From positions 13,212,157 to 13,276,156 of the forward strand of contig JARWKL010000016.1 of assembly GCA_029961685.1 (NCBI GenBank): DNA of 64,000 nt. The letters are read 5' to 3'. Each line of letters opens with the position of its first letter. The stretch's first letter is position 1. The notes under the pieces were generated by a model. The model did no database searches and had not been told where the DNA came from. It saw only the letters and a list, made by a program, of their open reading frames with translations. This stretch comes from Aristolochia californica. Its lineage: Eukaryota; Streptophyta; Magnoliopsida; Piperales; Aristolochiaceae. Shown here piece by piece: positions 22,729 through 33,399 of this stretch. Made by a program: the position numbers and the translations under genes.

Positions 22729-23903
22729 GTCATATCATATCTACTTGCCCCATTCGACCTGCAAGGAGGCCGTATACTGCTTATCATGCCTATGTTGGTG
22801 CCTCTAGTTCTACTGCATTGCCTGCTGCCTCGCCCGTTGTTCCTATTGCACCTACAACTTCTGCCCCACCGACCATACTCACTCCTGAGATGGTACAACA
22901 AATGATCATTTTTGCTTTCTCTACTTTTGGGCTCTCAGGTAATCCTAAAGTTTCTTCTAAGCTATGGTATTTTGACTCCGAAGCTTCTAATCATATGACC
23001 AATACTGTTGTTTCTGTTTTCAATGTCCGCAATTATGATGGAAATCAGAAAATAAACACCGCTGATGGCAGTTCTCTGCCTATCAGTGATGTTGGTGATC
23101 TTTCCTCTTATTTAATTGATGTTGTTGTGTCTCCTGACCTCTCCACAAATCTTATTTCTGTTGGTCAATTGGTCGATAATAATTGTAATGTCCATTTCTC
23201 TCGATCTGGTTGTATTGTGCAGGATCAAGTATCCGGGACGATGATCGTGAAGGGGCCTAAGGTGGAACAACTCTTTCCTCTTTATGTTTTTCCTCCCACA
23301 ATTAGTCCTAGTTTTCCTTTCCTTTCCTTTGCATGTAATGTTGTTGATTTTGGACCTAAGATGTGGCATAAACGTCTAGGCCACCCCAACTCTGATGTAC
23401 TTCAAAAATTATTTAATTCAGGTGTCTTGGGACATAAAGCTTGTTCTTCTCTTGATCTTTCTTTTGAATGTCCATCATGCAAACTTGGCAAAAGCAAAGT
23501 TCTCCCTTTTCCTCATAATGCATCTCATGCCTTACAATGTTTCGATATTATTCATGCTGATGTTTGGGGGATTGCACCTGTTGTTTCTCATGCGCATTAC
23601 AAGTATTTTGTCACCTTTATTGATGACTGTAGTCGGTTTACTTGGGTTTACTTTCTACGGGCTAAGGCTGCAGTTTTTTTAGTATTCAAGAGTTTTCTTG
23701 CGCTTATAGAGACTCAATTCTCTACCAGCATCAAGGTCTTGCGCTCTGATTCTGGCGGCGAATACATGTCTAATGAATTTCAGGACTTTCTTCAAAGCAA
23801 AGGGATCGTCTCTCAGCGCTCTTGTCCTTTGACACCGCAAAAAAATGGTGTCACTGAGAGGAAAAATCGTCATCTTCTTGATGTGATCAGAACTTTTACT
23901 TGA
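22638..23903 (+). pseudogene. copia element 3: zinc knuckle, protease and integrase core
   Basis: 421 open codons. The double knuckle is CCSCKAFGHVARDCP and CSCCKKLGHIISTCP. The protease loop WYFDSEASNHMTN has Glu instead of Gly after DS, probably inactivating it. Next come the HHCC domain (MWHKRLGHPNSDVLQKLF ... CPSCKLGKSK) and the integrase core with all three acidic residues present: IIHADVWG, LRSDSGGEYMSNEF and TPQKNGVTERKNRHLLD. It ends at a frameshift near 23903. Confidence 0.92.
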
Positions 23904-23955
23904 ATCTTCTATTCCTTCTCGTTTTTGGTGTGAAGCGCTTTCTACTTCGGTTCAT

Positions 23956-24786
23956 TTGATCAATCTCTTACCTTCTCCTACATTACATCATGTTTCTCCC
24001 TTTTTTAAGTTGTTTGGCCATTCTCCTTCATATTATAATCTTCAGACATTTGGTTGTGTTTGTTTTGTGCATCTCCCTTCTTATGAACGACATAAACTTA
24101 TAGCCCAATCAGTTAAGTGTGCTTTTCTTGGTTATGCTATCCCTCAAAAAGGTTATGTTTGTTATGATCCACATGTTCGTCGTATACGTGTTTCTCAAAA
24201 TGTGGTTTTCTTTGAAAATCAATATTTTTTTCCATCTCGTGTTGAGCAGCCATCTGCCTCTTTATCTCTTCTACCTTGCTTTGATGATTCTCCGCCAATT
24301 GTGGAAAGGTTCAAACCTGGTTTTGTGCCCCCTCACGATCTTCTCCTGGCGCCTGATCGTACTCCTGCTCCAGCTTCCACCGCTCTTCGCTGGTCTACTC
24401 GCCCTTTTAGGCATCCTCATTGGTATGGTTTATCCTCCATTGTCTCTCCTATCGCTACTTTATCCTCTATTTCCATTCCCACTTGTTACAAACAGGTCAT
24501 GGCACATGAGTTTTGGCAGAATGCAATGCAAACAGAACTTCGACCACTTGAGGAGAATCACACTTGGGATATTATTCTTTGCCCTCCTACTATTAAGCCT
24601 CTTGGGAGTAAATGGGTTTTCTCTGTCAAACTTCGCTCTAATGGCTCTTTGGATCGGTACAAAGCTCGCCTAGTAGCTCTGGGCAATAAACAAGGATATG
24701 GGATTGATTATGAGGAAACCTTTGCGCCGGTTGCCAAGATGACCACGGTCCATACTATATTCGCGATTGCAGCCTCTCGGTCCTAG
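23956..24786 (+). pseudogene. copia element 3: integrase C-terminus and RT start
   Basis: 276 codons: LQTFGCVCFVHLPSYERHKL, AFLGYAIPQKGYVCYD, VVFFENQYFFPS, then a Pro-rich linker and RT ([45 protein letters not shown]). It stops at a TAG in place of a conserved Trp codon just after SRS. Confidence 0.92.
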
Positions 24787-26010
24787 CCGCTGCATCAGAT
24801 GGATGTGAAGAATGCCTTTTTCCACGGTGACCTCTAGGAAGATGTATACATGAAGCTCCCTTCGGGTATGACTACCTCCTCTCCTGATCAGGTTTGCAAG
24901 CTTCGTCGTCCTCTATATGGGCTTAAGCAAACCCCCCGGGCTTGGTTTGAGAAATTTCGTGGCACTCTTATTCTCCACAGGTTTACACAGAGTCAATATG
25001 ATTCTTCTCTTTTCTATCATAAGTCTGCCGCGGGCATGGTCATTCTCCTGGTTTATGTGGATGACATCCTTATTACTGGCACTGACTTCGGACAGATTAC
25101 CAAGCTGCAGCAGGTGTTACATGCCACTTTCCATATGAAAGATCTTGGCCAGCTCACGTACTTCTTAGGACTGGAAGTCCATCATCAGGCCAATGATATT
25201 TTCTTAAACCAACATAAGTATATTCAAGATATTATTACCTTGGCTGGTTTGAAGGACACTTCTTCTGTTGATACTCCTATGGAGGTAAATGTCAAATACC
25301 GGAAAGAAGAAGGGGACCTTCTCGATGACCCTACTCTCTATCGGCGCCTGGTTGGGAGTCTCATCTACTTGACCATTACTCGCCCTGACATCTCCTATGT
25401 TGTTCATCAGGTCAGTCAGTTTATGTCCTCTTCTCGTCATCTCCATCTTGCTGCAGTTCGACGCATCATCCGCTATCTTCAAGGTTCTCCTACTCGTGGG
25501 TTATTCTTTCCTACAGGTTCCTCTCTTCAACTTATTGCTTATAGTGATGCTGATTGGGCTGGGTGTCCGGATACCCGTCGCTCTACTAGGGGTTGGTGTA
25601 TGTTTTTAGGTGATGCCTTAATTTCTTGGCGATGTAAGAAACAAGATCGTGTTTCTAAATCCTCTATTGAAGATGAGTGTCGTGCCATGTCTACTACCTG
25701 TTCTGAGATTGTATGGCTATGCAGTCTTCTTGCAGAGCTTGAATTCCCTCAGACTACTTCTACCCCTCTTCCTGCTGATAACACTAGTGCTATTCAGATT
25801 GCCACCAACCTTGTTTTCCATGAACGTACCAAGCACATTGAGGTTGATTGTCATTCTATCCGCAATACCTTGGATAGTCGGGTGATATCTCTTCCTTACA
25901 TTTCTTTGGATCTCCAAGTGGCTGATGTCTTCACCAAAGTCATGACTCGGCAGCGACATCAATTTTTGGTTGACAAATTGTTGTTGGTTGACTTACCGGC
26001 ATCAATTTGA
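24787..26010 (+). pseudogene. copia element 3: reverse transcriptase and RNase H
   Basis: Same frame as the preceding piece, with a second TAG (Gln position, in DLxEDVYM) just before 24850. From 24850 there are 386 open codons: LYGLKQTPRAWFEKF, LLVYVDDILITGTD (catalytic YVDD intact, about 25054), HMKDLGQLTYFLGLEVHH, TRPDISYVVHQVSQFMSS, then RNase H YSDADWAGCPDTRRST and a C-terminus ending LLVDLPASI. Only the two point stops damage RT. Confidence 0.93.
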
Positions 26011-26017
26011 GGGGGGA

Positions 26018-26177
26018 TGTTATCATATATAAGGGCATTATTATAAATTTGTATCTTATAAGGGCATTATTGTAATTTTTGTCTTAAACTTCTATATCTA
26101 TGTATTGAACAGAAAATCAGGTATCGAAATAGAAATCGATCTCTTAGTTTACCTTCGTTCGGTGAAATCGATTAACA
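26018..26177 (+). repeat. 3' LTR of copia element 3
   Basis: 160 bp, matching the 5' LTR with eight substitutions and no indels. It is directly preceded by the polypurine tract TTTGAGGGGGGA (26007-26017). The target duplication CTCAG follows. Confidence 0.96.
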
Positions 26178-26390
26178 CTCAGTCCTTATCTTATGAAGGA
26201 CAATAAACGTAAGAAAACTAAAACTAGGCTAACTCTAGGAAACTAACTAGGAAATAGAATTCATAGAGCACTAAAAGGGCTTGCTTGTATCAAACTTTTT
26301 TCCACTCCTCAAGCATAAGTTAATAACTTTTGGTTGTTAAATAGCATATCAAATTAAAACAATAAAACAATATTTCCTACTTTAGGTCTT

Positions 26391-26815
26391 TGTCAGGACT
26401 CCATGAATTTAGCTCATGGAGAAAAAGGGAGAGAAACCCATTGGGAGAAAACTGGAGGAAGAAGGGTTATGGACTTGATTCCTAACCCTCCCTTTGAAGC
26501 TTTATTTATAGATTTATGAAACTATTGTGTTACAATAATATCCCTGAACTTAAGATTTAGGGTTTAGGGTGTTAACCCTAGAACTTTAACTTAATTACAT
26601 CAATGTCATCTCTATGAGATGATCCTTTATTTACCATCCTGCCATCATTGTTTGTGGGCCTATAGACCTTCTCTTTGATCTGTGGGCCTTGAGCCTGTCT
26701 TCTATATCTCTTGGATGCATGGGTCTTCTTTGGTCTTATGGGCTTGGGCCCGTCTTCTATACACTTGGATATGTGGGTTCCTTGGTCATGTGGGCTTGGG
26801 CCCTATCTTCCAACA
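26391..26815 (-). repeat. 3' LTR of the N1 minus-strand copy
   Basis: 425 bp; on the minus strand it begins TGTTGGAAGATAGGGCCCAA and ends GTCCTGACA. It carries repeated GGGCTTGGGCCC-like phrases and telomere-like AAACCCTAAA. About 26816-26880 next to it is the purine tract and the inner edge. Confidence 0.88.
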
Positions 26816-27212
26816 CTCCCCCTCAAGTTGGGGGTGAGAGAACAACATGAACTCCTAGCTTGCAGCAAATGATGTATAATATTTTTTTTTTTGTATAAAA
26901 TGGCACATCTTCCAATATGCTTTCATCTTCCAACACTTCCCTTCACGCTGGTGCTCTCGTTCATGAGGTCCAGTTGGTATAATATCAGTGAGAGTAAATC
27001 ACTCCTAGCCACTAAGACATTGTTCCATACTCCAGTTTTAACTCATGCTGGATGTAGGGCACACTCCGTCTTCTGTAGGTAGTGTGTCTATCGACATTGC
27101 TCTGAAGTGTCCACCTCCACCACCGTGTCCCTCTATAGGGCAACGACTCTCAAGTGGTATAGTAATATGTGACATTAATGGGGAAAGTAACATAAATGTA
27201 ATAATAACTTCC

Positions 27213-27560
27213 TCCGTCATAGACTCCCAACCACAAATATTTTTTATATTTTTTACGGGGTATTAAGTTCATCCGTCATGGACTCCTAACCACAATTATT
27301 TTTTATATTTTTGACAGGGTATTAAGTTCCTCCGTCATGGACTCCCAACCACAAATAATTTTGATATTTTTGACGGGGTATTAAGTTCCTCCGTCATGGA
27401 TTCCAACCACAAATATTTTTTATATTTTTGATGGGGTATTAAATTCCTCCGTCATGGGCTCCCAAACACAAATATTTTTTATATTTTTGACAGGGTATTA
27501 AGTTCCTCCGTCATGGACTCCAAACTACAAATATTTTTGATATTTTTTATGGGGACAAAC
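27213..27560. repeat. minisatellite in N1 internal region, six units of about 59 bp
   Basis: Units start tccgtcatggactcccaacc and contain acaaatattttttatattttt then gacggggtattaagttc. The same unit, reverse complemented, forms the array at 36399-36610 in the plus-strand copy. Confidence 0.93.
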
Positions 27561-29113
27561 AAATAATGGTATGAGGCTACATCTTCTTTAATAATAATGT
27601 TTCATCAAAAGAGACACAATAGCAGTAGCTGAAATGGGCTTGGGCCCATTTAACACAAACCAAAATAATCCATGTAAAATGACCCATGAAATAATCCAAT
27701 GCAAGTATATGTATTAAATAATATGATGACCAAGGAATAACCTGTTAATTCTTCAGAAAATAATAATTCAGCCACAGAAAAAATTTACCTAGTCACACCG
27801 AAATATGTATAAAATTAGGCATTATATCGAGGTAAAAAATAAGTGGCCCAGGTCAGGTTGACCCGGTCTGGGTTGTTCCGAGTTGACTTGGTTTGGCCAT
27901 AACCAAGCCCCTCGGGTTCCTGGTTCACTGGCTCGCTGGCTTGACTCGGGCGAGTCTGGGTCTCGGCATAACAGAGCGGCCCCGCTGATTAACTGATGTT
28001 TCCTAACTTAGGAAACATCTAATTTGGCAACTCGTCTTCCTCCCCGCTTCCGAACAGAGCAGAAAACCATACCGAAATTTTCCGACAGCAGCAGAGTATC
28101 TCCCAGAGAATCAGCAGAGGAACTTTCCCAACAGGGATGACGGCCAACCCGGCAACACCGCTGGATTCGGTTTCCTAACTTAGGAAATGAAAAATCTGGC
28201 AACAGTCATCTTCTTCCTTGGGCAGCTGGCGTCCGAACAGAGCAGGACAGCAGCAGAAGCATCGCCGTGGCCGCCGGCTCACGCAAATATTTTATGGAAA
28301 TAAGATCCTTTCTCGGTTGGTTTCCTTTCGTAACATCAATGTCAACAAAAAACTTCCAGAACTGATGCAGAGTAGTTGAGCCTTCGGTCTCCAAGCTGGC
28401 GATGAAGACGAGCTAAAGAATGTTCTAAAAAAAAAGAAACTGCAGCATCGTTCGGGATTGAAACTCATATAGAAATCTTCCCTCCTATTTCTACAGCAGA
28501 GCAACAACAAGAGATGAGCCAAAGAGATCACCAGTCTCCAGAAACAACAACAGAGCACGTGGAGAATCGACAGCAGTAACTCCCGAAAAGTAATACCAGA
28601 TAATCAGTAACAGTCCAGAATTATAGCCTTCTGTGCTCGTCTCTCGGTAGAGTGAGGATAGAAAGAGTTATCAGCACCGGAATGTAAAAACTCATCCAGA
28701 AACGGCAACAAAGCTGGCGGGGATTAATCAGCCAGCGTCGTCGGCAATATTCTGTTGTCTTCGGCCTCCAAAAATGAAACAACTCGTCTCGTCGCTGGAG
28801 GGTGAATTCCGGCAATGGAGGTGGCTGGCTGGCTAGTGCCTGGGATGCTGCCCAGCGGAATAATGAAATCGTAAGATGACCAGATGATAACAGCAGGCAG
28901 TAGCAGTAATGGAGAAGATAATTTGAACCAGTATTAGCAGTAGGCGTAATAGAGATGACTTGAACCAAATATCATACTCCAGCAGCAGCATAGGATGAAG
29001 AGCAAAAATAAAAAACTGGAATCCTAAACTATCGTTTTTGTCTTTTTTTTATCCGTACGGAGAGCTGCAAACTATAGTCGGACGGAGTCCTAAAAATCAA
29101 AACTACGATACTA
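27561..29113 (-). other. N1 internal region without coding capacity
   Basis: No Gag, protease, integrase or RT motif was found on either strand. It contains a near-perfect palindrome, atgtttcctaac/ttaggaaacat, at 27995-28017 and a degenerate second copy of the following 60 bp at about 28170. A weak primer-site-like sequence (TAGTATCGTAG on the minus strand) abuts the LTR at 29114. Confidence 0.6.
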
Positions 29114-29254
29114 TGTTGATTTTCAAGACTCAATGAATTTAACTTATGGGAAAAAAAAAAAAAAACCTTTTAAGAGAAAACAAGAGGAAGAAGGTTTATG
29201 GACTTATTCTAGTCTCCCCCATCTTGTATCCGTCTTCTATATCTCTTTTGGATA
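29114..29254 (-). repeat. 5' LTR of N1 copy, inner part
   Basis: Matches the end portion of the LTR at 26391-26815 (tcaatgaatttaacttatggg, aagaggaagaaggtttatgg) with an internal deletion, and is broken at 29254 by the hAT-like insertion. The outer part resumes at 31398. Confidence 0.82.
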
Positions 29255-29858
29255 TAGGGATGGTTTCGAACCGAGCCGGCTTGCCAACTGCTCGAGTTTA
29301 GCTCGGTACCGGCTCAGTTCGGTATCTCACGAGTTCCGAGATTCAAAATCAGCTCGTTTGGGAAAACGAACCGAATTCGACCGAATTCAGGTTCGGCTCG
29401 ACGGTTTGGGAGAATTTGGGAAATTTTCTGGAGTCTCGGTATAAGGACCGGAAGAGAGTCAACCATTCCGTCTCTGCGATTCCCATGACCTTCTCCGCCA
29501 TTTGCACTTATGAGGCCATGGCATATGGTGCCTTGTTCAGGCCGCAATTCTGAGAGGCGAAGGCGACGAGAAAGGTCCAATACCTGCTGGATGTGTGTCT
29601 CATACGTGTTTCTTTCTTGTGTTTTGGCCTCTCGTTTGGGCAAATCTGCCTCTCCTTCTCCTCTCACAGAAATTTAATCCGGAAATTGCCCTACATTTCT
29701 GGCCTTCGTCTTTGCAGCTCACTGACTTGCCCATTACAGCATTTCTATGCTCCAACGGCGCGGCCTGGTCTTTGCAGCTCCGTTCGGCGTTGCCTGCTCA
29801 CTCTCTTTTTGCCTATTTCTCTCCCACAATAGTCTCAACTCGGAAAACAACAAGAACA

Positions 29859-30835
29859 ATGGGAACGTCTGTATTTCTCCTCTTCTTCGCTTCCATTCTT
29901 CTCGGTGGGTCGCTAATTTCCAGCAACATGGTCTCAGGTATTTATTTCTTTCTTCCTCTTTATGCAGACATTTATGGTTTAGTTTTATGTTAAGTTTTAT
30001 CGATCGATAAATTGTTCCTTTGTTTTCAATCCTCTCTCGGAAGCTGTCAACCCCGCTTCAATTTTGCCTGTAAAACACTAAAAACCCTTTTTCTACTCTG
30101 CCATCTATCGAGAAGAGCACATTAGCTGTTGCTAACTACGATACTTTCGCCCAGATCACCGGAACTTACGGAAAATGGATCCATAGACTCAAAGAACAAA
30201 AATGAATCTGTAATCTATGGCGTCTATAATTGGCGAATAAAACCATCTCAACAAATTACACAGATTAGAGCATGTTTTCTTTTGCTTAAAGCAAATCTGA
30301 ATCGCTTCTATCTTTTTTTCTTTTAATTTTTTTATCACAATATTATTCTTATGAGTAATCACAGAAAGATCTGCCGCAACTTTTTTTTCTCGGTCAGATA
30401 CATGACTTTGATTAATTCCTTTCTTCTCATCCTAATTACAGCTTACCTCGTTCCAAATTATCCACACAAAACGTTTTCAGGTGTTGTTCGTTACAGCACA
30501 ACTGCTTTTGAATTAAGATCTAAATATGATATGGTTAATAATTTAGCTTAATTAAAAACTCTCGACATGATTTGATCTCAAGATTGTGAATTTTTTTGAC
30601 ATGCATCTTGGTGGACAACCATATCTCCGAAATATGGAATTTCTCGAGCGTCGTATCTGGCCAACTAGCCAAGTTGGTAAATCGCCTTTTGTCCCACACT
30701 ACTAACATTACAAATGGAAAGTGAAAGCGCGTGATGAATTTGCGTATGTTCAATGGTTTTTCTGCAGCGCATGGCAGTTCAAGCAGTGAGAAGTTTTTGA
30801 CTAGCAGTGGTGGTGGAATGTTTAAACTATCTTAA
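29859..30835 (+). CDS. candidate two-exon gene for a small secreted peptide
   Basis: Exon 1 (29859-29937) encodes 26 residues with a clear signal-peptide look (MGTSVFLLFFASILLGGSLI, then SSNMVS) and ends at a donor CAG-GTATTT. An intron of 830 bp ends TTTTTCTGCAG, and exon 2 (30768-30835) adds AHGSSSSEKFLTSSGGGMFK and a stop two codons later. The product would be about 48 residues. The family is not recognised. It lies wholly inside the hAT-like element, so it may be a captured gene or chance. Confidence 0.33.
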
Positions 30836-30913
30836 GGTGTGTGGAGTGGGTGAGAAGTTTTTGACTAGCAGTGGTGGTGGAATGTTTAAACTATCTTAAG
30901 GTGTGTGGAGTGT
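30786..30913 (+). repeat. perfect 64-bp tandem duplication
   Basis: gtgagaagtttttgactagc and the next 44 bases are repeated immediately (30786-30849 and 30850-30913) with a difference only at the last base. The first copy includes the end of the candidate peptide reading frame. Confidence 0.95.
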
Positions 30914-30929
30914 ATAAACAATTTCATGG

Positions 30930-31230
30930 AGTGTTTATGGAATATATATACAATTTTATGGAGTATTTATGGATAATTTTATGCAGGTATTATGTATATA
31001 GATTATGCCCAATTTTAAGTAGAGGTTATGCCGAATTTTATACAGGTAATATATATATAGATTATACCCAATTTTAAGTAGATGTTATGCCCAATCTTAT
31101 ACAGGTATTATATATATAGGTTATGCCTAATTTTATGTAAAGGTCATGTCCAATTTTATGTAAAATGATACATAATTTTATATACAATTTATTTGATATA
31201 TATTTTTTAAAAAGTTTTAAATGTATGTTG
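30930..31230. repeat. AT-rich subterminal repeats of the hAT-like element
   Basis: The phrase rattatgcccaattttaagtagagg recurs about four times at intervals of 65-75 bp. A shortened version is found at 37840-38072. Confidence 0.82.
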
Positions 31231-31397
31231 AAGCTCGAGCTCTGTTCAAAGCTCGGCTCGAACTCGGTTAAAAATTTTGGGCTCGAGCTCGATAACAATT
31301 TTAGGCTCGAGACTGGGCTTGGCTCAAGTTCGAGTTCGAAATATTTAAATCAAACTCGGCTCGAACATAGGCAGGGCTCGGCTCGATGCTACCCCTA

Positions 31398-31506
31398 CTT
31401 TGCTGCATGGGTCTTCCTTGGTCTTATGGGTTTGGGTTCATCTTCTAATACACTTGGATATGTGGGCTTTCCTTGGTCGTGTGGGTTTGAGCCCTATCTT
31501 CCTATA
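31398..31506 (-). repeat. 5' LTR of N1 copy, outer part
   Basis: Continues the LTR interrupted at 29254 (catgggtcttccttggtcttatggg ... cttggatatgtggg ... gccctatcttcc). The terminal CAACA has decayed to TATA. GTCTT follows. Confidence 0.82.
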
Positions 31507-31511
31507 GTCTT

Positions 31512-32520
31512 CAAAGAGAAAATCTGCTCACAGATCTTCAGATCTTTAGAAAGCACAACTTAGGTCACTTGTTAGCTTCAATGTGTCCCGCTTCAACTTG
31601 TTCTGCAATCAGCCACTTCATGGTAGATAAACACAAACTATTCATCATCCATTCTCCCCATTACTTGGATATCTTTAGAAACTTGACTCTAGTCGATTAC
31701 TTTGGCCAAACACTTCACCTCCACTTTTGGCAAATTGTACAGGCTTTCACAACTATAAATACTCAGTACTTCTCCACCTAAAGCAGGGGAACCACAAATC
31801 ATAGAGACCTAGCTTGTATAGAACCATGCAAGAAAAGAAATTACCACGACTAGCCAATCGATAAGACTCCATACACCAGCAAACTGGATATAAGACAAGT
31901 TAAGAGATACCGCTTAAACACAAAGGCAGAACCACCCACATTTAAGGGTAGTAATAACAACCAACAACTCTTTAAGGATAGCACCGGATCACCCACCGTT
32001 AAATGTGAAGAATAAACTAACACAACTTGACTCAAACAAGATTTGAGCACAGTTCTGCTCCTTCAAGTAGTTGGTCTAAAGACATTGCTCTAGAATGATA
32101 AAAAAATGTCATACTAATGAGTAACTTAGTGGAATTTAGGAAGTCCAACACTTGTAAAGACATGACTTCACCCACATTCATATCCGAGGACTACCTAGAA
32201 AGGGACTAATTGGAAACTTCAAGTTGACCATGTTTGACACAAATCAGCAACCTTGAAAAATTCTGAAACTAACCTTGTCAGCAACCAACCACTCCAAAAA
32301 AAATAAAATAAAGATAAATAAAAATATCAAAAGTTGCATAATCCTAGAAATACACACAAGATACAAGAAATACTAAAGCCACAAAAGAGAAGAAACTGAA
32401 AAATCTCCACTTATCTGAATTCTTCTTTTTCTTCTTCATTTTCTTCCTCTTCTTCTTCTTCTTCTCCCACTACTTCTCCATCTTAGTTTCCTTCTCCATG
32501 TCAAGACCAATGTCATACCA
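31512..32520 (-). other. retrotransposon-like internal region, no gene recognised
   Basis: Shares gtagttggtctaaagacattgctct with 27080-27105 and 48530-48560 (internal regions of other non-autonomous LTR elements). It ends in a (CTT)n tract (32402-32475) and a decayed primer-site sequence at 32507-32520. No coding region. Confidence 0.55.
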
Positions 32521-32733
32521 TGTGAATTTGGAGATGAGAAAGAGCAAATTTCATTTACCAACCTCAACCAGTTGGAGACAGAATCCATGGTGATTACCAT
32601 GGGATGCTCTGTTGGTGTGCTGCTTACCTCTTACTTTGGGCTCTCTATGTTAGCAATCAGGCTACATAAGACCCTTTGGAACCCTGTTCTTGAAAGGGTT
32701 GCCTCCCACTTAAAGGAAAGGAACGCTCCTTTC

Positions 32734-32912
32734 TTAAGCCGGAAGACTCATGCTTATTAGCATATGTGCATCAACTGTATCCCATCCTACTGCCTGTCTT
32801 CCGTGCATTGCTTCACCAGTGTAGCTCAGAGACTTGAGAAGTAAATGTGAGCATTCCAATGGCAAGGGACAGAAAATGGTTTCAAGCATCACATCATTAA
32901 GTGGAGTGAGGT
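32734..32912 (-). CDS. terminal-exon-like fragment, family unknown
   Basis: On the minus strand a good acceptor (TTTGTGTTTGCAG) is followed by about 58 open codons, DLTPLNDVMLETIFCPLPLE then CSHLLLKSLSYTGEAMHG and DTVDAHMLISMSLPA, ending in TAA at 32734. The composition looks like real protein. I do not recognise it. It stands alone among retrotransposon scraps, so it may be a captured or decayed exon. Confidence 0.4.
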
Positions 32913-32960
32913 CTGCAAACACAAAAAACTAGAGATCTCATGATATCTAGCCAGTCCGAA

Positions 32961-33330
32961 TTATGAACCAGGCACTTTCGGGCCAAGTGGTGCTAGAAGG
33001 TTAACACGAATAGGGAAGCTATCTAGAGACGCTTTATTGTTGCAAAAGCTAGAATTGATGATCACGGATGAACTTTGGGGGAATATTTCCAAACTCTCAC
33101 CCCTATGGCGTGCACTAGCTAGGATCTTCTCGAAGGTCATCTCGACGTTCCGAATTCTAGTTGACAATGGAATCACTACCCAATTCTGGCATGACCGCTG
33201 GCTTGGTGAAGAGCACTTCAAAATCTAGTATCCGAGCCTATTCCAGCTAGCAAGATGCCTTGACATCTTGGTGGCTGATGCAATTTCTTTGAAGGGCCTC
33301 CCTCAATTGGAACCTGGAGGTGGTTACCTT
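32961..33330 (+). pseudogene. LINE (non-LTR retrotransposon) ORF2 fragment
   Basis: The plus strand 33037-33228 encodes LWGNISKLSPLWRALARIFS then NGITTQFWHDRWLGE, followed after a stop by YPSLFQLARCLD. The pattern W..I....P.LW ... G.G..i.FW.D.WLG ... fP.Lf.LA is typical of plant LINE ORF2 downstream of RT. No poly-A tail or boundaries were seen. Confidence 0.65.
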
Positions 33331-33399
33331 ATTTGAGCTCCACTTTAATCTTGAGAGCCCTCCCTCAAGCTTGACTCTTTAGGACCTCCTTATTTCGAC

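Larger units (their letters stand above)
21342..26177 (+). mobile_element. Ty1/copia element 3, complete with LTRs and target duplication
   Basis: 4836 bp with two 160-bp LTRs, primer site, Gag, protease, integrase, RT, RNase H and polypurine tract in copia order. CTCAG flanks both ends (21337-21341 and 26178-26182). I count eight differences between the LTRs (5 percent), so the insertion is moderately old. Stops in Gag, a frameshift between Gag and protease, a frameshift in integrase and two stops in RT make it non-autonomous. Confidence 0.97.
29255..31397. mobile_element. hAT-like DNA transposon inserted in the N1 LTR
   Basis: 2143 bp beginning TAGGGATGGTTTCGAACCGA and ending (reverse complement) TAGGGGTAGCATCGAGCCGA, an imperfect terminal inverted repeat typical of plant hAT elements. 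Flanks CTTTTGGA and CTTTGCTG are a plausible decayed 8-bp target duplication. Both ends are rich in GAGCTCGA; the right end has AT-rich subterminal repeats. No transposase was found, so it is non-autonomous. It carries a possible small gene (29859-30835). Confidence 0.72.
26391..31506 (-). mobile_element. non-autonomous LTR retrotransposon family N1, minus-strand copy
   Basis: The 3' LTR is on the left (26391-26815), with the polypurine tract TTGAGGGGGAG (minus strand) at 26816-26826. The 5' LTR on the right is split into 29114-29254 and 31398-31506 by a hAT-like insertion and has an internal deletion. GTCTT flanks both ends (26386-26390 and 31507-31511). The internal region has no recognisable Gag or Pol. 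A plus-strand relative is at 34581-37222. Confidence 0.87.
21208..32555 (-). mobile_element. possible outer non-autonomous LTR element hosting two nested insertions
   Basis: AATTTGGAGATGAGAAAGAG occurs at about 21212 and again at 32525, where it is preceded by TGGTATGACATTGG (minus strand, 32507-32520), a decayed primer site. Removing the two complete nested elements (21342-26177 and 26391-31506) joins 21208-21341, 26183-26390 and 31512-32520 into one minus-strand LTR-plus-internal unit. The internal part shares landmarks with the element at 47650-50024 (ggtctatagrcattgct and a CTT-rich stretch behind the primer site). Borders are uncertain. Confidence 0.45.

Noticed and set aside
25204..25962. 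Minus-strand open frames within copia element 3
   Set aside because: Antisense shadows of RT and RNase H.
26560..26575. Telomere repeat (CCCTAAA-like) at 26560 and 35015-35160
   Set aside because: Only one or two units inside LTR or leader sequence; not a telomere or long interstitial array.
28292..28968. Minus-strand open frames of 88-117 codons in the N1 internal region
   Set aside because: No domain, Cys/Ser/Leu-rich, not shared with the other N1 copy.
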